NCBI GenBank assembly: GCA_001603275.1
Contig: LUYM01000014.1
Location: forward strand, 86,150-150,149
DNA from: Actinomycetales bacterium Actino_02
GTDB taxonomy: Bacteria; Actinomycetota; Actinomycetes; Propionibacteriales; Propionibacteriaceae
Direction of reading: 5' to 3'
Length of the DNA stretch: 64,000 nt
Below are positions 1-7,692 of the stretch, one piece after another (positions within the stretch are counted from its first letter, which is position 1; every line of letters begins with the position of its first letter). A program made the position numbers and the translations under genes. Under the pieces are notes generated by a model that had not been told where the DNA came from, searched no databases, and saw only the letters and a list, made by a program, of their open reading frames with translations.

Positions 1-1
1 G

Positions 2-3000
2 CGACTCGCTGCCCGAAGCGTGGCCGCCCGAATGGCCGAGGAGTTGGGTGAGCCGCTGGGTCAGACCGTCGGCTTTCAGGTTCGGTTCTCTTCTCAGCGC
101 AGTCGCCAGACCCGGGTCAAGGTGATGACCGACGGCATCATGCTGGCCGAGATCTCCCATGATCGTGAACTGCGTCGCTACGACACGATCATAATCGATG
201 AGGCCCATGAGCGGAGCCTCAACATCGACTTCCTGCTGGGCTACCTCAAGCAGTTGCTGCCCAAACGTCCAGAGCTGAAGGTGATCATCACCTCGGCCAC
301 GATCGACACCCAGCGGTTCAGTGACCACTTCGACGACGCCCCGATCATCGAGGTATCCGGACGCAGCTATCCGGTGGAGGTCCGCTATCGGCCGGTGGCC
401 GGCACCGCCGACGAGCGGGACCGGGATCAGGTCGACGCGATCTGCGACGCGGTTAGCGAGCTCACTGGGAGCCTGGACGGCGACATCCTGGTGTTCTGCT
501 CTGGGGAGCGGGAGATCCGCGACGCAGCGGAGGCAATCAACGCCCTCGACTTGCGCTTCACCGAGGTGGTGCCGCTGTATGCCCGGCTGTCGGCCGCCGA
601 GCAGCACCGGGTGTTCGCGGCTCACACAGGCCGCCGGATCGTGCTGGCCACCAACGTGGCCGAAACCTCGATCACGGTGCCGGGAATCCGGTCCGTCATC
701 GATCCGGGCTTTGCCCGGATCTCGCGCTATTCGGCCCGGACCAAGGTGCAACGGTTGCCGATCGAGCCGATCTCGCAGGCCTCGGCCAACCAGCGTGCCG
801 GGCGCTGTGGACGACTCGGGCCCGGCGTGTGCATTCGGCTCTACAGCGAGGAGGACTTCGCGGCGCGTCCGGCTTTCACTCAGCCGGAGATCCTGCGGAC
901 GAATCTGGCCTCGGTGATCCTGCAGATGGCCGAGGCCGGCCTGGGTGATGTCGAGGGCTTTCCTTTCGTCGAGCCGCCCGACGCCACTCAGGTGCGTGAC
1001 GGCGTTCGGCTTCTTTCCGAGCTGGGTGCGATCTCCGGACGTGAGCGTCGACAGGGCCCGGAGCGCGCCGGCGTCCGGCTGACTTCCGTGGGTCGCACTC
1101 TGGCCCGGCTGCCTGTGGACCCCCGACTAGGTCGGATGCTGGTCGAGGCGAATCGTCTCGGCTGTCTGCGGGAAGTGCTGCCGATCGTGGCCGGGATCAC
1201 GATTCCGGACGTCCGGGAGCGGCCCCAGGAGTCGACGGCGACCGCAGATGCCCTGCACCGCCGATTCTGGGCGCCGCTGGGTGAGGGCGATCAGGCGAGT
1301 CCGGACGGCTCGGACATCGCGGCCATTCTTCGGCTGTGGCTCTACCTCAAGGCCAAGCGCAAGGAACTGTCCGGCAACGCCTTCCGGCGGATGTGCCGCG
1401 ATGAGTATCTGAACTTCCTTCGGGTGCGGGAGTGGCAGGATCTGCACACGCAGTTGCTGGACGCCAGCAAGGAGCTGGGTCTGCGCCGCAATGACGCTCC
1501 GGCTGATCTGGACCGGGTGCACACCGCGATCCTGTCGGGGCTGGCTTCCCAGATCGGCTTGCTGGACCCGCTCAGCCTGGCCAAGCCGGAGCGCGGGCGA
1601 CGCCGCGGCCCCACCGAGTACCTGGGAACCCGCGGTGCCCGGTTTGCGATCAACCCGGGCTCGAGCGCGGCCCGCAGCAATCCCGAACTGGTGATGGCCG
1701 TCGAGCTGGTCGAAACCAGCCGGCTGTGGGCCCGGACGGTGGCTCCGATCAAGGCCGAGTGGGTCGAGGAGGTTGCCGACCACCTGATCAAACGCAGCTA
1801 CTCCGAGCCGCGCTGGTCGGCCAAGGGCGGACAGTGTGTGGCCACGGAGCGACTGACCCTGCTGGGAGTCCCGATCGTGGCCGGTCGGACTGTCAGCTAC
1901 GCCCGGATCGACCCGGTGGTGGCCCGTGAGGTGTTCATTCAGGCCGCTCTCGTTGAGGGGCAGTGGCGCACCAGGCACCACTTCTGGGCGCACAACCAGG
2001 TGGTGCGCGCCGAGGCAGAGGATCTGGCCGACCGCAATCGGCGTCGCGATCTCCTGGTCGACGACGCCAGCATCGCCGCCTTCTACGCCTCCCGGGTGCC
2101 ACCGGACGTGGTCAGCGTGGCGCACTTTGATCGCTGGTGGTCCAAGGCCCGCCATGCGGATCCACATCAACTCGACCTGACCCTGGAAGACCTCCTCGAC
2201 TCCGATGTGGCCGTCGACCACGGGGGATTCCCCGACGTCTGGCGCATCGGCGAGCTGGAGCTGCCGATCGACTACGCCTTCGATCCGGGAAGCGGGCACG
2301 ACGGGGTCACCGTCGACCTGCCACTGGCTCGGCTGGCCGGCCTCGATCCGGCCGAGTTCAGCTGGCAGGTTCCGGGGCTGCGAGCCCAGGTTGCTGCCGA
2401 GTTGCTGCGCGGACTGCCCAAGCACACCCGAACCCAGCTGGTCCCGGTGCCGGACACTGCGGCCCGAGCTCTCGCCTGGCTGGAGGACCAGCCACGGCGC
2501 CCGGGGGAGCCGCTGTGGGCGGCGTTGTCTCGGGCAGTGCGCGCCTTGCTGGGTGTCGAGGTGGCGGCCGGTGACTGGGCCGCTGAGAAGTTGCCGGAGC
2601 ATCTTCAGGTGCGGTTCCGGGTGCGCCAGCCAGGAGTGGCGCCGGTGGTTGGCCGAGACCTGGCCGCCTTGCAGGAGCAGCTGGCCCCGCGAGTCACCCG
2701 CACGCTGAATGCGGCAGCCGCTCACGTGACCCATCCCGGCGCGGCCCGCTGGGAGTTTGGGACGATCCCGGCGACCGTGACCTCGCCGGATCCGGTGCCG
2801 GTGGCACTCGTCGATCGGGTCGATCGCGTCGGGGTGGCTGTGTTCACCGATCCGGAGGAGGCACGCCGCTCGCACCGCGCCGGACTGCGCCGGCTGATCG
2901 CCCTCACCACGGTCGACCCAACCAACTGGGTGGTCTCGCGGATGTCGAATCAGACCAAGCTCGCCTTGGCCACCTCGCCGTACCCGAGCGTCCCGGCGCT

Positions 3001-3586
3001 GCTGGCCGATGCTCGGCTGCGGGCGATCGGCGATCTGATCGATCGGATGTCGGACCCAGAAGACGTTCGTGATCAGCAGAGCTTCGCTCAGCTGTGTGAT
3101 GCGGTGCGCGGTGAGGTGGCTGCGTTGATGGCGCAACTGGTGGACGGAGCCGCCACCGTGCTCACTCTGGCCGGCCAGGTGCGCGCCCAGCTGCCGAAGG
3201 CGAGCCGGCCGACCTCCGCCGATGTCGCCGAACAGCTGGAGGGCCTGGTCTTTCCCGGCTTCATCGCTGCCACCCAGGCCACCTGGTGGCCACACCTGCC
3301 TCGCTACCTGCGGGGGGCGCTGCGCCGCCTGGAGACCGATGGGTCGAATCCGAAGCGGGAGGCCGAGTCCGCGGCGGTGACCGCCGAACTCGAGGATGAG
3401 TACTCCCGGCTGTGTGCCGGGATCAGCGGAGCGCTTCCGGCCGAGGTGGTCGCCGTCGGCTGGTTGCTGGAAGAGTTGCGGGTGAGCCTCTTTGCTCAGT
3501 CGCTGGGGACGTCAGTCCCGGTCTCGCCGAAGCGAGTGCGAGCCGCAGTGGCGGCCGCGGCTCGCAGCCTTGGAGTTCAGAACTAG
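2..3586 (+). CDS. hrpA: ATP-dependent RNA helicase HrpA (5' end outside window)
   Basis: DEAH-box RNA helicase, likely acting on structured mRNA or ribosomal complexes in the cytoplasm. The reading frame is open from base 2, and the residues before the first internal start (RRLAAR-like) already match the family, so the gene begins before the window and the Walker A loop is missing here. Visible are the DEAH box (nt 197-208), a TSATID-type motif III, the helicase C domain with NVAETS and QRAGRCGR motifs, then the HA2/OB-fold region and the long HrpA-specific C-terminal extension. The 1,194 residues seen agree with the usual ~1,300. The stop TAG lies in a CTAG that is also a stop on the other strand. 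Confidence 0.96.
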   Translation, partial: RLAARSVAARMAEELGEPLGQTVGFQVRFSSQRSRQTRVKVMTDGIMLAEISHDRELRRYDTIIIDEAHERSLNIDFLLGYLKQLLPKRPELKVIITSATIDTQRFSDHFDDAPIIEVSGRSYPVEVRYRPVAGTADERDRDQVDAICDAVSELTGSLDGDILVFCSGEREIRDAAEAINALDLRFTEVVPLYARLSAAEQHRVFAAHTGRRIVLATNVAETSITVPGIRSVIDPGFARISRYSARTKVQRLPIEPISQASANQRAGRCGRLGPGVCIRLYSEEDFAARPAFTQPEILRTNLASVILQMAEAGLGDVEGFPFVEPPDATQVRDGVRLLSELGAISGRERRQGPERAGVRLTSVGRTLARLPVDPRLGRMLVEANRLGCLREVLPIVAGITIPDVRERPQESTATADALHRRFWAPLGEGDQASPDGSDIAAILRLWLYLKAKRKELSGNAFRRMCRDEYLNFLRVREWQDLHTQLLDASKELGLRRNDAPADLDRVHTAILSGLASQIGLLDPLSLAKPERGRRRGPTEYLGTRGARFAINPGSSAARSNPELVMAVELVETSRLWARTVAPIKAEWVEEVADHLIKRSYSEPRWSAKGGQCVATERLTLLGVPIVAGRTVSYARIDPVVAREVFIQAALVEGQWRTRHHFWAHNQVVRAEAEDLADRNRRRDLLVDDASIAAFYASRVPPDVVSVAHFDRWWSKARHADPHQLDLTLEDLLDSDVAVDHGGFPDVWRIGELELPIDYAFDPGSGHDGVTVDLPLARLAGLDPAEFSWQVPGLRAQVAAELLRGLPKHTRTQLVPVPDTAARALAWLEDQPRRPGEPLWAALSRAVRALLGVEVAAGDWAAEKLPEHLQVRFRVRQPGVAPVVGRDLAALQEQLAPRVTRTLNAAAAHVTHPGAARWEFGTIPATVTSPDPVPVALVDRVDRVGVAVFTDPEEARRSHRAGLRRLIALTTVDPTNWVVSRMSNQTKLALATSPYPSVPALLADARLRAIGDLIDRMSDPEDVRDQQSFAQLCDAVRGEVAALMAQLVDGAATVLTLAGQVRAQLPKASRPTSADVAEQLEGLVFPGFIAATQATWWPHLPRYLRGALRRLETDGSNPKREAESAAVTAELEDEYSRLCAGISGALPAEVVAVGWLLEELRVSLFAQSLGTSVPVSPKRVRAAVAAAARSLGVQN

Positions 3587-3762
3587 ACGACCCAGGCAGC
3601 TCGCCGGTCCCGCTCGGCGAGGAGCGGGACACGGCGCGTCCGCCGATCTTCACCGAGGAGGAGGTGGCGATCGAGGCTTCGGGGGGCATCTTCTTGACCG
3701 ATGAGTTCGAGCTCAGCAATGAGGCGCTCGTAGTCGCGATCGGTCACACGTCGGCTCAACAT
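3583..3762 (-). CDS. possible small protein divergent from the LysR gene
   Basis: An open frame of 59 codons, ATG at 3762, ending in the CTAG shared with the hrpA stop. The predicted product is highly charged (motifs RDYERLIAELELIG and GQEDAPR, Arg-rich C-terminus), has no membrane segment and resembles nothing I can name. Roughly 70% of codons end in G or C, acceptable for this genome but below its neighbours. It lies divergent to the LysR regulator with about 80 bases between the two starts, the classic position of a LysR target. No convincing ribosome binding site is visible, so it may be spurious. Confidence 0.33.
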   Translation of the reverse strand: MLSRRVTDRDYERLIAELELIGQEDAPRSLDRHLLLGEDRRTRRVPLLAERDRRAAWVV

Positions 3763-3801
3763 GTGAATAGCATCTCGGGTTTCACTGTTCGGGACAAGCG
3801 G

Positions 3802-3837
3802 ACGTTTCCGAATAAACGTTCGGTGTTGCCGTATAAT
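3802..3837 (+). promoter_or_regulatory. LysR gene promoter with inverted repeat
   Basis: A perfect TATAAT (3832-3837) sits exactly six bases before the ATG at 3844, so transcription probably starts on the A of the start codon. Where the -35 box would be lies a perfect inverted repeat, ACGTTT, six bases, AAACGT (3802-3819). It has the T-N11-A form typical of LysR-type operators, so autoregulation is likely (inference). Confidence 0.6.
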
Positions 3838-3843
3838 ACGGTC

Positions 3844-4746
3844 ATGCTGGATTTGAACCGACTTCGCATCTTCCGCTCGGTGGTGGCCAGCGGCTCGGTG
3901 AACGATACCGCTCGGCTGCTCGGATACACCCCTTCGACGGTGAGTCAGCACCTGCACACCCTGGAGCGAGAAGTGGGATTTCCCCTTGTCGAGCGGGTAG
4001 GAAGGGGCATTCGCCCCACCGCGGCAGGTCAGTCGCTTGCGGCTGCCAGTTCGTCGGTGCTGGAGGCGATGGCCGAGCTGGAAGCCCAAGCCCGGGACCT
4101 GCGCCACGGCGCCTCCACCAGGCTCACCGTGCGTTCCTTCGCTTCTGCGGCCTACACCTGGATGCCGGCCGTGGCGCGAACTTTGCGGGTGGAGTACCCC
4201 GAGGTCGCCTTCGAGCTGTCGATCAACGAGGCCGACACCTCCGAGGACGCCGGTCAGGCGGACATCGAAGTGCACACCGAGTTGCCCTCGGACCCGGTCA
4301 CGGTGCCGCCGGCCTACGCCCGGATCGAGTTGGCCACCGACGACTTCCTGGTGGCTCTGCCGCCGGATCACCCGAAGGTCGGTGCCGACACCATCGATCT
4401 GGCCGAGTTCGCTCAGGATGACTGGGTCCAGTACGACTTCCGTGACCCGATGGCTACCCGGCTCTACGAACAGGCCTGCGCCCAGGCCGGCTTCACTCCG
4501 CGGCTTGCCGCGCGTGCCCAGGACCATGTGACCGGTCTGGCCTTCGTGGCGGCCGGGGTCGGGATCGCCCTGGTGCCGCAGTTGGCGTTGCGGTGGTCGG
4601 GCTTCGATGTGGCCTACGTCCGCCCGATCAACCCCACTCCGCAGCGGCGAATCGTGGCTCTGGTGCGCGACAGCGTGCGCAACAATGCCGCCGCCATGCG
4701 GGCAGTGGGCGTTCTGGCTGAGTTGGGACGCAAACTCCGGCGGTGA
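3844..4746 (+). CDS. LysR family transcriptional regulator
   Basis: 300-residue DNA-binding regulator. The N-terminal winged helix-turn-helix (about residues 1-60, with NDTARLLGYTPSTVSQHL) is followed by a linker helix and a periplasmic-binding-protein-like effector domain. The start is the ATG at 3844, because the conserved LysR N-terminus (LDLNRLRIFRSVV) begins there and a TATAAT lies six bases upstream. The frame is open further upstream, but that extension does not resemble the family. The effector is unknown. Its own inverted repeat and the possible divergent small gene at 3583-3762 are the obvious candidate targets. Confidence 0.93.
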   Translation: MLDLNRLRIFRSVVASGSVNDTARLLGYTPSTVSQHLHTLEREVGFPLVERVGRGIRPTAAGQSLAAASSSVLEAMAELEAQARDLRHGASTRLTVRSFASAAYTWMPAVARTLRVEYPEVAFELSINEADTSEDAGQADIEVHTELPSDPVTVPPAYARIELATDDFLVALPPDHPKVGADTIDLAEFAQDDWVQYDFRDPMATRLYEQACAQAGFTPRLAARAQDHVTGLAFVAAGVGIALVPQLALRWSGFDVAYVRPINPTPQRRIVALVRDSVRNNAAAMRAVGVLAELGRKLRR

Positions 4747-4764
4747 GCCGGGTACAGTGTCGGA

Positions 4765-5664
4765 ATGCTCGACCCTCGGCAGTTGTATACCCTCGACCCG
4801 GATCTGGCCGCGTCGCTGGGGGGTTCACGCCCAGCCCTTCTGCACCTTCTGGACGGCTACATCGACGCCGGCTCAGTGACCCATCAGAGCGCTGCCTACT
4901 TGCTGAGTGTGTGCGAGCACGAGGTGCTCGCTGAGTTCGACCATGACCAGCTGCACGACTACCGCTCGCGCCGCCCGCAAATGGTGTTCGACACCAACAG
5001 CTGGGTCTCGCTGACCGACTACTCGCTGGTGCTGCACCGGCTCCTGGACGAGACCGGCAAGCCGTTCCTGCTGTTCACCGGCCCAGAGCCCGACACCCAA
5101 TGGAATCGCACCTGCGCGGCCCTGCTGGGCTTGGCGCGTCAGCTGGAGGTCTCGCGGTTGATGACGGTGTCCGGGGTGCCGATGGCCGTCCCGCACAGTC
5201 GTCCCACGCTGGTGACTACCCACGCCACCGACCCGTCGGTGGTCTCGGGCAACCCGATGTGGATCGATCGCGTGCAGCTGCCGGGCAGCTTCTCCCACGT
5301 TCTGGAGTACCGCGCCGGCGAGGCCGGGCTCTTGGCCCAGGGCTTTGTGGCACACGTCCCGCACTACCTGGCACAGGCCAGCTTCCCGCAGGCCGTCCGC
5401 GCCGTTCTGGAGCGGTTGACGGCCGCTGCCGAGCTGACCATCGACTTCCAGCCGCTGGCGGAGCAGGTGGCGGCCAATCTGGCCACCATTGCGGCCGAGA
5501 CGGTCGATGACGCCGAGTTCCCCGCGGTGGTGGCCGCCTTGGAGGAGCAGTACGACCGGCTGGCCGCCAATGGGGCTGCATCGCTGCCGACCGCCGAGGA
5601 GATCGGCGCAGCCGTCGAGCAGTTCCTCGCGGAGCAGGACCCGCCTCCGGACTTCCGGAGATAG
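4765..5664 (+). CDS. PAC2 family protein
   Basis: 299 residues, a member of the actinobacterial PAC2 (proteasome assembly chaperone 2-like) family, which shares its fold with eukaryotic proteasome chaperones and archaeal homologues but whose bacterial role is not settled. Supporting motifs are the N-terminal LDPRQLYTLDPDL segment, the FTGPEPD stretch near residue 110, and GVPMAVPHSRP followed by THAT. The C-terminal ~100 residues are helical and Glu-rich. TACAGT ends exactly six bases before the ATG, suggesting a leaderless mRNA separate from the LysR gene. The tesB-like gene follows after three bases, so the two are probably co-transcribed. Confidence 0.85.
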   Translation: MLDPRQLYTLDPDLAASLGGSRPALLHLLDGYIDAGSVTHQSAAYLLSVCEHEVLAEFDHDQLHDYRSRRPQMVFDTNSWVSLTDYSLVLHRLLDETGKPFLLFTGPEPDTQWNRTCAALLGLARQLEVSRLMTVSGVPMAVPHSRPTLVTTHATDPSVVSGNPMWIDRVQLPGSFSHVLEYRAGEAGLLAQGFVAHVPHYLAQASFPQAVRAVLERLTAAAELTIDFQPLAEQVAANLATIAAETVDDAEFPAVVAALEEQYDRLAANGAASLPTAEEIGAAVEQFLAEQDPPPDFRR

Positions 5665-5667
5665 CCG

Positions 5668-6531
5668 GTGCCGGGCAGCGTCGCTGAGTTCATCACCCTG
5701 CTCGATCTGGAGCAGTTGTCGACCGACGAGTTCCTCGCGGTGGGTGCCGATCCGCAGTCAGGAATGCTGCAGCGCGTCTTCGGTGGGCAGGTGCTGGCCC
5801 AGGCATTGACTGCCGGCTATCGCACGGTCGCTCCGGACCGGGTCGCCCATTCGCTGGGCGCCTACTTCCTGCGGGCTGGACTGTTTGGAGTGCCGATCAC
5901 CTATCAGGTCGAGCGCACCCGCGATGGCGGTAGCTTCTCCACCCGCCGAGTGCAAGCCAGTCAGCAGGGGAAGCCGATCTTCTCGATGGTCGCCTCGTTC
6001 CATGTGGACGAGCAGGGCTTGGATCACTCCGATGTGATGCCCGAGGACGTCCCGGCCCCTGAGCAGTGTCCGCCCTTGTCGGAGGTGCTCGGCGCGCGTG
6101 GCGGGCGAGCCGCCGAGGCCTGGCAGAGCGAGTGGGGCGTGATCGAGACCCGGTTCGCCTCGGACACCTCCGGCCTCGAGCCGGGGACCTCGCGGGACGC
6201 CGAGATGAAGGTCTGGATCAGGGCGAGCAGCCCGCTGCCGGAGGCCGGCTGGGTGCATCAGGCAATGCTGGCATACGCCAGTGATCTGACCTTGCTGGCC
6301 GTCAGCACGGTGCCGCACCCGGTGGAGTTCGCCGGGCCCAAGATGCAGGTGGCTTCGGTGAATCACTCGATGTGGTTCCATCGACCGGTGCGGGCCGATG
6401 AGTGGCTGCTCTACGACCAGGTATCGCCGTCGGCGTCGTCGGGGCTGGGCTTCAGTTTCGGACGGATGTTCGCAGGCAACCGGCTGGCTGCCTCCTGTGC
6501 GCAGGAAGGCCTGATTCGGCTGCTCAGGTGA
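5668..6531 (+). CDS. tesB: acyl-CoA thioesterase II
   Basis: 287-residue double-hotdog thioesterase that hydrolyses acyl-CoA to free fatty acid and CoA. Family features are the N-terminal RVFGGQVLAQAL segment, the AHSLGAYFLRAG strand, a duplicated second hotdog with LAYASDLTLL, and the signature NHSMWFHRP near the C-terminus. The start is GTG at 5668, with GGAG seven bases upstream overlapping the end of the PAC2 gene. A strong bidirectional terminator follows the stop directly. Confidence 0.93.
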   Translation: MPGSVAEFITLLDLEQLSTDEFLAVGADPQSGMLQRVFGGQVLAQALTAGYRTVAPDRVAHSLGAYFLRAGLFGVPITYQVERTRDGGSFSTRRVQASQQGKPIFSMVASFHVDEQGLDHSDVMPEDVPAPEQCPPLSEVLGARGGRAAEAWQSEWGVIETRFASDTSGLEPGTSRDAEMKVWIRASSPLPEAGWVHQAMLAYASDLTLLAVSTVPHPVEFAGPKMQVASVNHSMWFHRPVRADEWLLYDQVSPSASSGLGFSFGRMFAGNRLAASCAQEGLIRLLR

Positions 6532-6578
6532 GACGCAAAACGCCCCGGGCCAGCGCGGTGCCCGGGGCGTTTTGCGTC
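6532..6578. terminator. bidirectional rho-independent-type terminator
   Basis: A perfect 18-bp stem (GACGCAAAACGCCCCGGG, 6532-6549, with its complement at 6561-6578) and an 11-base loop. It lies between the convergent tesB and sigma-factor genes. The outer stem contains AAAA on one strand and TTTT on the other, so it can end transcripts from either side. Confidence 0.88.
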
Positions 6579-6586
6579 AGCTCTGG

Positions 6587-7537
6587 TTAGGCGGCTTCGG
6601 CTCCGCTGCGCAGCTTGCTGATGGCGTGCCGCTCAATCTGGCGGACCCGCTCAGCGGTGATCCCCCAAATCTCGGCAATGTCTGCCAGCTTGGCCTGGCG
6701 GCCGTCCAGCAGACCGTAGCGGCGGCGGACGACGTCCGCCGAGCGCTCGTCAAGGGTTTCCAGCATCGCCTCCAGCCGGGCCCGATCCTCGGCGTCAAGG
6801 ACGACCTCATCAGGTCCGGGGGAGAGCTCACGGGCGAGCAGATCACCCAGGGCCGTGTCGCCATCCTCCTCAACGGGGGCGTCCAGGCTGACGTGGTCCC
6901 TGGCCAGCCGGAGCAGGTCGATCACCTGCTCCTCGGTGATGCCCAACTCGTCGGCGATCTCGACAAGCTCGGGGTCACGACCGAGCCGCCGCTCCAAGGT
7001 TCGGCGCACCGCGGAGACCTGGTTGACCTGCTCGGCCACGTGCACGGGCAGCCGGACGATCCGTCCCTGCTGGGCAATCCCACGGGAGATCGACTGCCGC
7101 ACCCACCAGGTGGCATAGGTGGAGAACTTGAAGCCCTTGGTGTAGTCGAACTTCTCGACGGCGCGGATCAGGCCGGTGTTGCCCTCCTGGACCAGGTCGA
7201 GCAGCGGGAGCTGGGCGCGTCCGTACTTGCGGGCTACTGAAACCACCAGACGGAGGTTCGCGGTGATGAACCGCTGCATGGCTCGCTCGCCCTCGTCCGC
7301 AATGGTCTGCAGCTCCTCGTCAGTGGCGTCACCGCGGAGTTGGACCGCTTCGTCGGCCTCGACGGTGCCATCGAGAAGAGCCTGGGCGAATCGTCCGGCC
7401 TCGATCAGGCGGGCCAGCTCGACTTCCTCAGGTGCGGTGAGCAGCGGGGTCTTGGCAATCCCGTCCAGGTACAGGCCGACGGCGTCCTTCCCGTCGATCC
7501 CTTCGGTGCTGCGGATGCGGTGTGCGGTAGCAATCAC
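6587..7537 (-). CDS. sigB: RNA polymerase sigma factor, sigma-70 group 2 (SigB/HrdA-like)
   Basis: 316-residue primary-like sigma factor that directs core RNA polymerase. Region 1.2 (DAVGLYLDGIAKTPLLT) starts near the N-terminus with no long acidic region 1.1, typical of group 2. Region 2 has [19 protein letters not shown] and the WW melting motif, and region 4 ends in a helix-turn-helix with ERVRQIERHAISKL. The start is GTG at 7537, preceded by AAAGGGAG; the open frame runs 13 codons further upstream but without family similarity. It lies close to the principal sigma factor gene, as sigB and sigA do in mycobacteria and corynebacteria. A role in stress or stationary phase is inference from homologues. 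Confidence 0.93.
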   Translation of the reverse strand: MIATAHRIRSTEGIDGKDAVGLYLDGIAKTPLLTAPEEVELARLIEAGRFAQALLDGTVEADEAVQLRGDATDEELQTIADEGERAMQRFITANLRLVVSVARKYGRAQLPLLDLVQEGNTGLIRAVEKFDYTKGFKFSTYATWWVRQSISRGIAQQGRIVRLPVHVAEQVNQVSAVRRTLERRLGRDPELVEIADELGITEEQVIDLLRLARDHVSLDAPVEEDGDTALGDLLARELSPGPDEVVLDAEDRARLEAMLETLDERSADVVRRRYGLLDGRQAKLADIAEIWGITAERVRQIERHAISKLRSGAEAA

Positions 7538-7661
7538 GTGAACTCCCTTTCGGTGTGCATCCAGTACAACGTGCACAGGGCCGTGATTTGTGCCCCAGAC
7601 ATGCCCGACGACACCTGGAAAGGAAGCCGAAAGGCCAGATCAAGACCGTGGTCTGATGCCA

Positions 7662-7682
7662 CCCCTACCTGGGCGGTAGGGG
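7662..7682 (-). terminator. hairpin downstream of oligopeptidase B gene
   Basis: An 8-bp GC-rich stem (CCCCTACC and its complement GGTAGGGG, five-base loop) begins about ten bases after the ptrB stop codon on the minus strand. There is no U-run after it, so it is either a weak terminator or an mRNA 3' stabiliser. It lies in the 155-base gap upstream of the group 2 sigma gene. Confidence 0.45.
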
Positions 7683-7692
7683 GCTTCACCGA

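Noticed and set aside
1127..3295. Very long open frame antisense to hrpA
   Set aside because: High GC content leaves the antisense frame free of stops; the product is Gly/Arg/His/Gln-rich with no family motif, while the sense frame is an unmistakable helicase.
3412..3843. N-terminal extension of the LysR gene
   Set aside because: The frame is open 144 codons upstream, but the conserved helix-turn-helix begins at 3844, directly after a TATAAT promoter element, and the extension runs inside hrpA.
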